Translations under genes and position numbers: made by a program | Notes under the pieces: model-generated | Told to the model about the DNA's origin: nothing | What the model saw: the letters and a program-made list of their open reading frames with translations, nothing else | The model's database searches: none | In this document: positions 30,992 through 34,069 of the stretch, one piece after another | Layout of the letters: each line of letters begins with the position of its first letter | Numbering within the stretch: position 1 is the stretch's first letter | From: Curtobacterium sp. ER1/6 | Lineage (GTDB): Bacteria > Actinomycetota > Actinomycetes > Actinomycetales > Microbacteriaceae | Length of the DNA: 34,069 nucleotides | Assembly: GCF_001742745.1 (NCBI RefSeq) | Contig: NZ_MJAK01000016.1 | Span: forward strand, 1-34,069 | Direction: 5' to 3'

Positions 30992-31605
30992 TGCGAGTTG
31001 CACCAGGTGATGGTCGACGGTGGGATGTTGTGGATGACCGTCCCACGTCCCTTCGCGGCGCACACACCGAGGAACGCACCGGCGACGGCGAGGACCCCGG
31101 CGAGGGCGCCTGCAGCAGCAGCCCCGAGCCCCGTGGGTGCGAGGATGCCGGCGATGGTCCCGACGACGCCGGTTCCCCCTCCGATGACCGCGAGCAACCG
31201 GTTCGTGTTGCAACTGCTCAGGTAGACGTTCAGCTGGGCCCCGGTGTAGTCGGAGCGCGTCCGACCGGAGCACGCTCGGACGTCGCCTGCCGCGCGGAGG
31301 GACGAGAGCCGTGCGCTGTCGACCGTAGCGCCGCGGACGGATCCGCCGGTGGCGGCGAAACCCGTGGCGTAGTCGTCGACGAGTCCGGCCTCGACCCCGG
31401 AAGCGCGCGCCGCGCCCCCGTCGAAGACGTGCGTCCGCGGGTCGGTCGCGTCGTACAGCGCCTGCACGGTGCGTTCTGCCAGCCGCGGGGGCTCGGCCGG
31501 TGTCCGCGCAGAGGCCGTTGCCGGCGAGGCGACCACCGCGGATGCGGCGATCGCGACGGTCGCCGCGCTGGCGAGGATGGTGGTGTGGTGCAGCTCGAGT
31601 CGCAT
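30988..31605 (-). CDS. Secreted four-cysteine protein with glycine/alanine-rich hydrophobic tail
   Basis: 205 residues, no family recognised. A Sec signal peptide is clear (hydrophobic core ILASAATVAIAASAVVAS, likely cleavage after ATASA near residue 34). The mature part has a hydrophilic segment (35-135) and a hydrophobic Gly/Ala-rich segment (137-182: LLAVIGGGTGVVGTIAGILA and GAAAAGALAGVLAVAGAFLG). A short hydrophilic end follows (GRGTVIHNIPPSTITWCNSQ). The only four cysteines form two evenly spaced pairs: Cys112/Cys132 and Cys182/Cys202, each 20 residues apart and bracketing the hydrophobic block. The ATG at 31605 has GGAAGGA about 8 nt upstream. The layout resembles secreted membrane-active peptides or bacteriocins, but no homology is claimed. 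Confidence 0.8.
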   Translation of the reverse strand: MRLELHHTTILASAATVAIAASAVVASPATASARTPAEPPRLAERTVQALYDATDPRTHVFDGGAARASGVEAGLVDDYATGFAATGGSVRGATVDSARLSSLRAAGDVRACSGRTRSDYTGAQLNVYLSSCNTNRLLAVIGGGTGVVGTIAGILAPTGLGAAAAGALAGVLAVAGAFLGVCAAKGRGTVIHNIPPSTITWCNSQ

Positions 31606-31681
31606 CGAGTCGTCCTTCCCGGGTCGGCACCGTGCCGGCTCCGTTCGAAGCTTCCGTGAGCACGTGCTGGAGTGCAACACT

Positions 31682-31711
31682 GATATATCCAGAGTTCGGG
31701 GCCAATGTCGA
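31682..31711 (-). promoter_or_regulatory. Predicted promoter of the secreted protein/membrane protein pair
   Basis: On the minus strand, -35 TCGACA (31711-31706), 18-nt spacer, -10 TATATC (31687-31682). The -10 lies in a perfect palindrome GATATATC (31682-31689), the most AT-rich spot in the window. The leader would be about 70 nt. Confidence 0.5.
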
Positions 31712-31722
31712 ACCCGTACGCT
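31695..31722 (+). promoter_or_regulatory. Predicted leaderless promoter of the UbiA gene
   Basis: -35-like TTCGGG (31695-31700), 16-nt spacer, -10 TACGCT (31717-31722), 7 nt before the GTG at 31730. It overlaps the divergent promoter of the secreted protein gene. Confidence 0.45.
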
Positions 31723-31729
31723 CACGGGT

Positions 31730-32596
31730 GTGAGCGACACCCGACGGCCCTCGACCCTCCGCCTGCTGTTCGCGTCGTCGCACCCCGGCCCGACCGTCAC
31801 GGTGACCGTCCTCGCCGCCGTGATCGCCGCCGCCGTCGGGCACCCGTGGTGGCTCGTGGCCGTCGTCGCACTCGCCGTCGTGGCCGGGCAGCTCTCGATC
31901 GGACTGGCGAACGACTGGATCGACGCCGACCGCGACCGCGCCGTCGGCCGGAGCGACAAGCCGGTCGCCCGCGGGCTGGTCGCGGTGTCGACCGTCCGGA
32001 CCGCGGCGTTCGTCACCGCGGCGGTGGCGGTCGTCGTGAGCCTGTTCCTCGGCCCGGTCGCCGCACTCGCGCACGTCGTGCTCGTGGCCGCGGGGTGGGC
32101 GTACGACGCCGGGCTGAAGCGGACGGTCTGGTCGGTCGCGCCCTTCGTCGTGGCGTTCGGTCTGCTGCCGGTCGTGGCGGTGGCGGCCGGTGGCGGTGCG
32201 TGGCCGACGTGGTGGGCGATCGCCACCGGCGCGGTGTTCGGCGTCGCGATCCACTGCACCAACGTGCTGCCCGACCTGCTCGACGACGCGGCCACCGGGG
32301 TACGGGGCTTCCCGCACCGTCTGGGGCTCCGCGGTGCCGGCACGCTCGCGTTCGCGGCGCTCGTCGTGGCCGCCGCCCTGGTGCTCGGCGGTCAGCTGGG
32401 CGGCGACGACCCGGCACGAGGGGCCGGGGTGGTGCTCGCGGTCGTCGGGGCGGCCGTGGTCGTCGTGCTCGCCGTGGTCGGCATCCGGCTCGTGTTCGCC
32501 GGACGGCCCACCCGGGCACTGTTCCGGCTCGTCATCGCGTCCTCGCTCGTGCTCGTCGTCGAGCTCGGCGTGGCGGGCGCCCGACTCGTCGCCTGA
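31730..32596 (+). CDS. UbiA-family prenyltransferase
   Basis: 288 residues with eight or nine predicted TM helices. The first Asp-rich motif is GLANDWIDADRDRAVGRSDK (Asp62, Asp65, Asp69), which binds prenyl diphosphate through magnesium. The second is NVLPDLLDDAATGVRGFPHR. Family members attach prenyl chains to aromatic or sugar acceptors in quinone, heme, chlorophyll or arabinan precursor pathways. The acceptor here cannot be read, and no menaquinone, heme or arabinan genes are adjacent. The GTG start at 31730 follows a TACGCT box by 7 nt and leaves a normal short cytoplasmic N-terminus. It is convergent with the FAD monooxygenase gene, 87 bp apart. Confidence 0.92.
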   Translation: MSDTRRPSTLRLLFASSHPGPTVTVTVLAAVIAAAVGHPWWLVAVVALAVVAGQLSIGLANDWIDADRDRAVGRSDKPVARGLVAVSTVRTAAFVTAAVAVVVSLFLGPVAALAHVVLVAAGWAYDAGLKRTVWSVAPFVVAFGLLPVVAVAAGGGAWPTWWAIATGAVFGVAIHCTNVLPDLLDDAATGVRGFPHRLGLRGAGTLAFAALVVAAALVLGGQLGGDDPARGAGVVLAVVGAAVVVVLAVVGIRLVFAGRPTRALFRLVIASSLVLVVELGVAGARLVA

Positions 32597-32683
32597 CCCC
32601 GGTCGACGCCCGCGACGACCGCCCGGACCGACCGCCGGAGAACGCGACCCGATCGCCCGCGCGACCCGACCGCCCGACCCCCC

Positions 32684-33856
32684 TCAGGCCCAGCGCATGG
32701 CGTAGACGCCCGCCAGCCCCTCGGCCGTCGGGAGCGCCAGCACCGCGCGGAGCAGCGCCTCCCGCCCCGAGGCGCCGAGGGCTCCCGTCGGCCGACCGAG
32801 CGCCATGTTCGCCTCGGCCTGTCGCCCCGCCCGCCGCGCTGCCCGCTGGCGCCGTCGTGCGTAGCCCGGCCAGGGCCCGGCGGACCCCGAGGCGACCGCG
32901 TCGGCGAGCACCGGCGCCAGGTCGGCGACGTCGAGCCACCCGAGGTTCATGCCCTGCCCGCCGATGGGGCTGATCTCGTGCGCGGCGTCGCCGACGAGCA
33001 CCACGCGGCCGACGCCGACCCGTGTGGCAGCACGGCGCCGGACGCGGAACCCGCTCGTCATCGTGCAGGTCGCGGGGTCGGGGGTCGCGCCCGTCCGCTC
33101 CGCGACGATCGCGGCGAGCCGCGCGGCCGTCGCCGGGTCCGGTGCACCTCCGGCCGCCGCCGGCGCGACGTCCTCCGGCACGAGGGCGACGTACCGTCGT
33201 CGACCGTGGGGCAGTGGGAACGACTCGACCACGCCGTCCGGCCCGACGTCGACGAGCGCCGCCGAGCGGGCGTCGGCCGGCTCCGGGTCGGCGAAGTCGC
33301 CCATCACGTAGCGGTCGCGGTAGTCCCGCCCGGTCGTGCCGACGCCGAGCAGGTCGCGCACGGCGCTCCGGGCGCCGTCGGCGCCGACGACGAACGCGGC
33401 CTCGACCGCGACGGGCTCGCCGCCCGGTCCGGTGCCGTGGGCGCGGACGTGCGTCCGCTGCCGGTCCAGACCGGTCACGCTCGTTCCGGTCCGCAGGACG
33501 CCCGGCGCGAGCCGCTTGCGCAGGAGCGTCTCGGTGCGGTGCTGGTCGAGCGTGGCGACGTACGGGTGCGTCGCCGACGCGCGGTCGAACGACAGCGTCC
33601 CGAGGGTTCGCCCGCGGCTCCGGGCCACGCCGGTCCGGACGAGCACGGCCTCGGCGAGCACCGCGGTGTCGAGTCCGACCGCTGCGAAGGCGTCGAGCGA
33701 CGGTGGGTGGATCCCGATCGCGCGCGAGCCGACGGGCGGCGCGTCGCGCCGTTCCCAGACGGCGACGCGGACGCCCCGCGCGGCGAGCAGTGCGGCAGCG
33801 AACAGGCCGACGGGGCCACCGCCGACGACGAGGACGTCGACGCGTTCCGTGGTCAC
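32684..33856 (-). CDS. FAD-dependent monooxygenase (PHBH/UbiH-like)
   Basis: 390 residues. The N-terminal Rossmann motif is DVLVVGGGPVGLFAAALLAA ending in VAVWERRD. The DG motif is FVVGADGARSAVRDLLG, and the GD motif is RVVLVGDAAHEISPIGGQGM, completing the class A flavoprotein hydroxylase set. It would hydroxylate or epoxidise a small aromatic or isoprenoid compound using NAD(P)H and oxygen; a halogenase or geranylgeranyl reductase relative is less likely. The GTG start at 33856 is 7 nt after a TAGGCT box. The hairpin repeat lies upstream, isolating it from the next gene. Confidence 0.92.
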   Translation of the reverse strand: MTTERVDVLVVGGGPVGLFAAALLAARGVRVAVWERRDAPPVGSRAIGIHPPSLDAFAAVGLDTAVLAEAVLVRTGVARSRGRTLGTLSFDRASATHPYVATLDQHRTETLLRKRLAPGVLRTGTSVTGLDRQRTHVRAHGTGPGGEPVAVEAAFVVGADGARSAVRDLLGVGTTGRDYRDRYVMGDFADPEPADARSAALVDVGPDGVVESFPLPHGRRRYVALVPEDVAPAAAGGAPDPATAARLAAIVAERTGATPDPATCTMTSGFRVRRRAATRVGVGRVVLVGDAAHEISPIGGQGMNLGWLDVADLAPVLADAVASGSAGPWPGYARRRQRAARRAGRQAEANMALGRPTGALGASGREALLRAVLALPTAEGLAGVYAMRWA

Positions 33857-33863
33857 GCAGGCG

Positions 33864-33869
33864 AGCCTA
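33864..33869 (-). promoter_or_regulatory. Predicted -10 box of the FAD monooxygenase gene (leaderless)
   Basis: TAGGCT on the minus strand, 7 nt before the GTG at 33856; no clear -35 box. Confidence 0.42.
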
Positions 33870-33920
33870 CGGAACGGTCACGACGTCCGGCCCAGGAGAC
33901 GCACCAGACCGGCCGCCCGT

Positions 33921-33965
33921 CGGACGGGAGGCGCGTGGCGGGCCCCGCCACGCGCCTCCCGTCCG
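33921..33965. repeat. GC-rich hairpin, copy 2 of the dispersed repeat; likely terminator
   Basis: Arms 33921-33941 and 33945-33965 form a perfect 21-bp stem with a 3-nt loop. The 20-bp sequence GGACGGGAGGCGCGTGGCGG and the upstream flank CAGACCGGCC are shared with 6361-6390. Here too it follows the 3' end of a minus-strand gene (stop at 34015) and precedes the next minus-strand gene. Confidence 0.75.
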
Positions 33966-34014
33966 GTGTCCGGTCGGTGAGCGGATCGGCGACCCGCTCA
34001 CGGGACCCGTCGCG

Positions 34015-34069
34015 TCAGGTCGTGGCGGAGTCGCGGGCCGCGCGGGCGGCGGCCACCAGGCGTCGCGCC
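34015..34069 (-). CDS. Possible C-terminus of an unidentified protein, cut by window edge
   Basis: A minus-strand frame enters from the right edge and ends with TGA at 34017-34015. The 17 visible complete codons all end in G or C and read ARRLVAAARAARDSATT, a plausible helical, basic C-terminus. The repeat hairpin downstream is where a terminator would be expected. Too short to identify. Confidence 0.4.
   Translation of the reverse strand, partial: ARRLVAAARAARDSATT

Noticed and set aside
31730..33856. Biosynthetic gene cluster suggested by UbiA prenyltransferase next to an FAD monooxygenase
   Set aside because: The two genes are convergent with separate promoters and no other biosynthetic, transport or resistance genes accompany them.

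Overview
This is a roughly 70% GC stretch of an actinobacterial chromosome. Almost all third codon positions are G or C, GTG starts are common, and ATGA or GTGA stop/start overlaps occur throughout. Gene content, codon use and a dispersed hairpin repeat suggest Microbacteriaceae, probably a plant- or soil-associated Curtobacterium relative; the genus is an inference. I saw no tRNA, rRNA, CRISPR array, integrase, transposase or phage genes, so this looks like ordinary chromosome with some accessory genes.

Layout. (1) 1-6360, minus strand: a very long glutamate synthase large subunit whose stop codon overlaps the start of a flavodoxin-domain (diflavin-type) reductase that runs off the left edge. 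(2) 6361-6508: two strong palindromes, one of which recurs at the right end of the window. (3) 6509-12719, minus strand: a cell-envelope glycosylation cluster of a GT39 membrane glycosyltransferase, an OmpR-type regulator, a histidine kinase, a 99-residue membrane protein and a GT2/GtrA polyprenyl-phosphate glycosyltransferase. (4) 12772-22504: a carbohydrate-use locus with a GH2 glycosidase, a divergent LacI regulator, a GH31 glycosidase and an ABC sugar importer (binding lipoprotein and two permeases, no ATPase). A HAD phosphatase and palindromic repeats are interspersed. The same 16-bp palindrome lies inside the promoters of GH2 and of the importer/GH31 operon, so one LacI protein very likely controls both. 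(5) 22539-25303: a fructosamine-kinase-family protein and a NarL-type two-component pair. (6) 25374-29059: a LysR regulator divergent from an EamA exporter, a phosphotransferase/VOC pair, and a GNAT acetyltransferase. (7) 29060-30702: a promoter, a possible 38-residue small ORF, formaldehyde dehydrogenase and a terminator-like hairpin. (8) 30731-31605: a secreted four-cysteine protein with a glycine/alanine-rich hydrophobic tail, coupled to a two-TM membrane protein. This is the best candidate here for an undescribed system. (9) 31730-34069: a UbiA prenyltransferase, an FAD monooxygenase, the second copy of the hairpin repeat, and the probable 3' end of another gene.

A recurring feature is a TANNNT -10 box 6-8 nt before the start codon of at least eight genes, which predicts many leaderless mRNAs. 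All functions come from reading motifs by eye; no database search was run.
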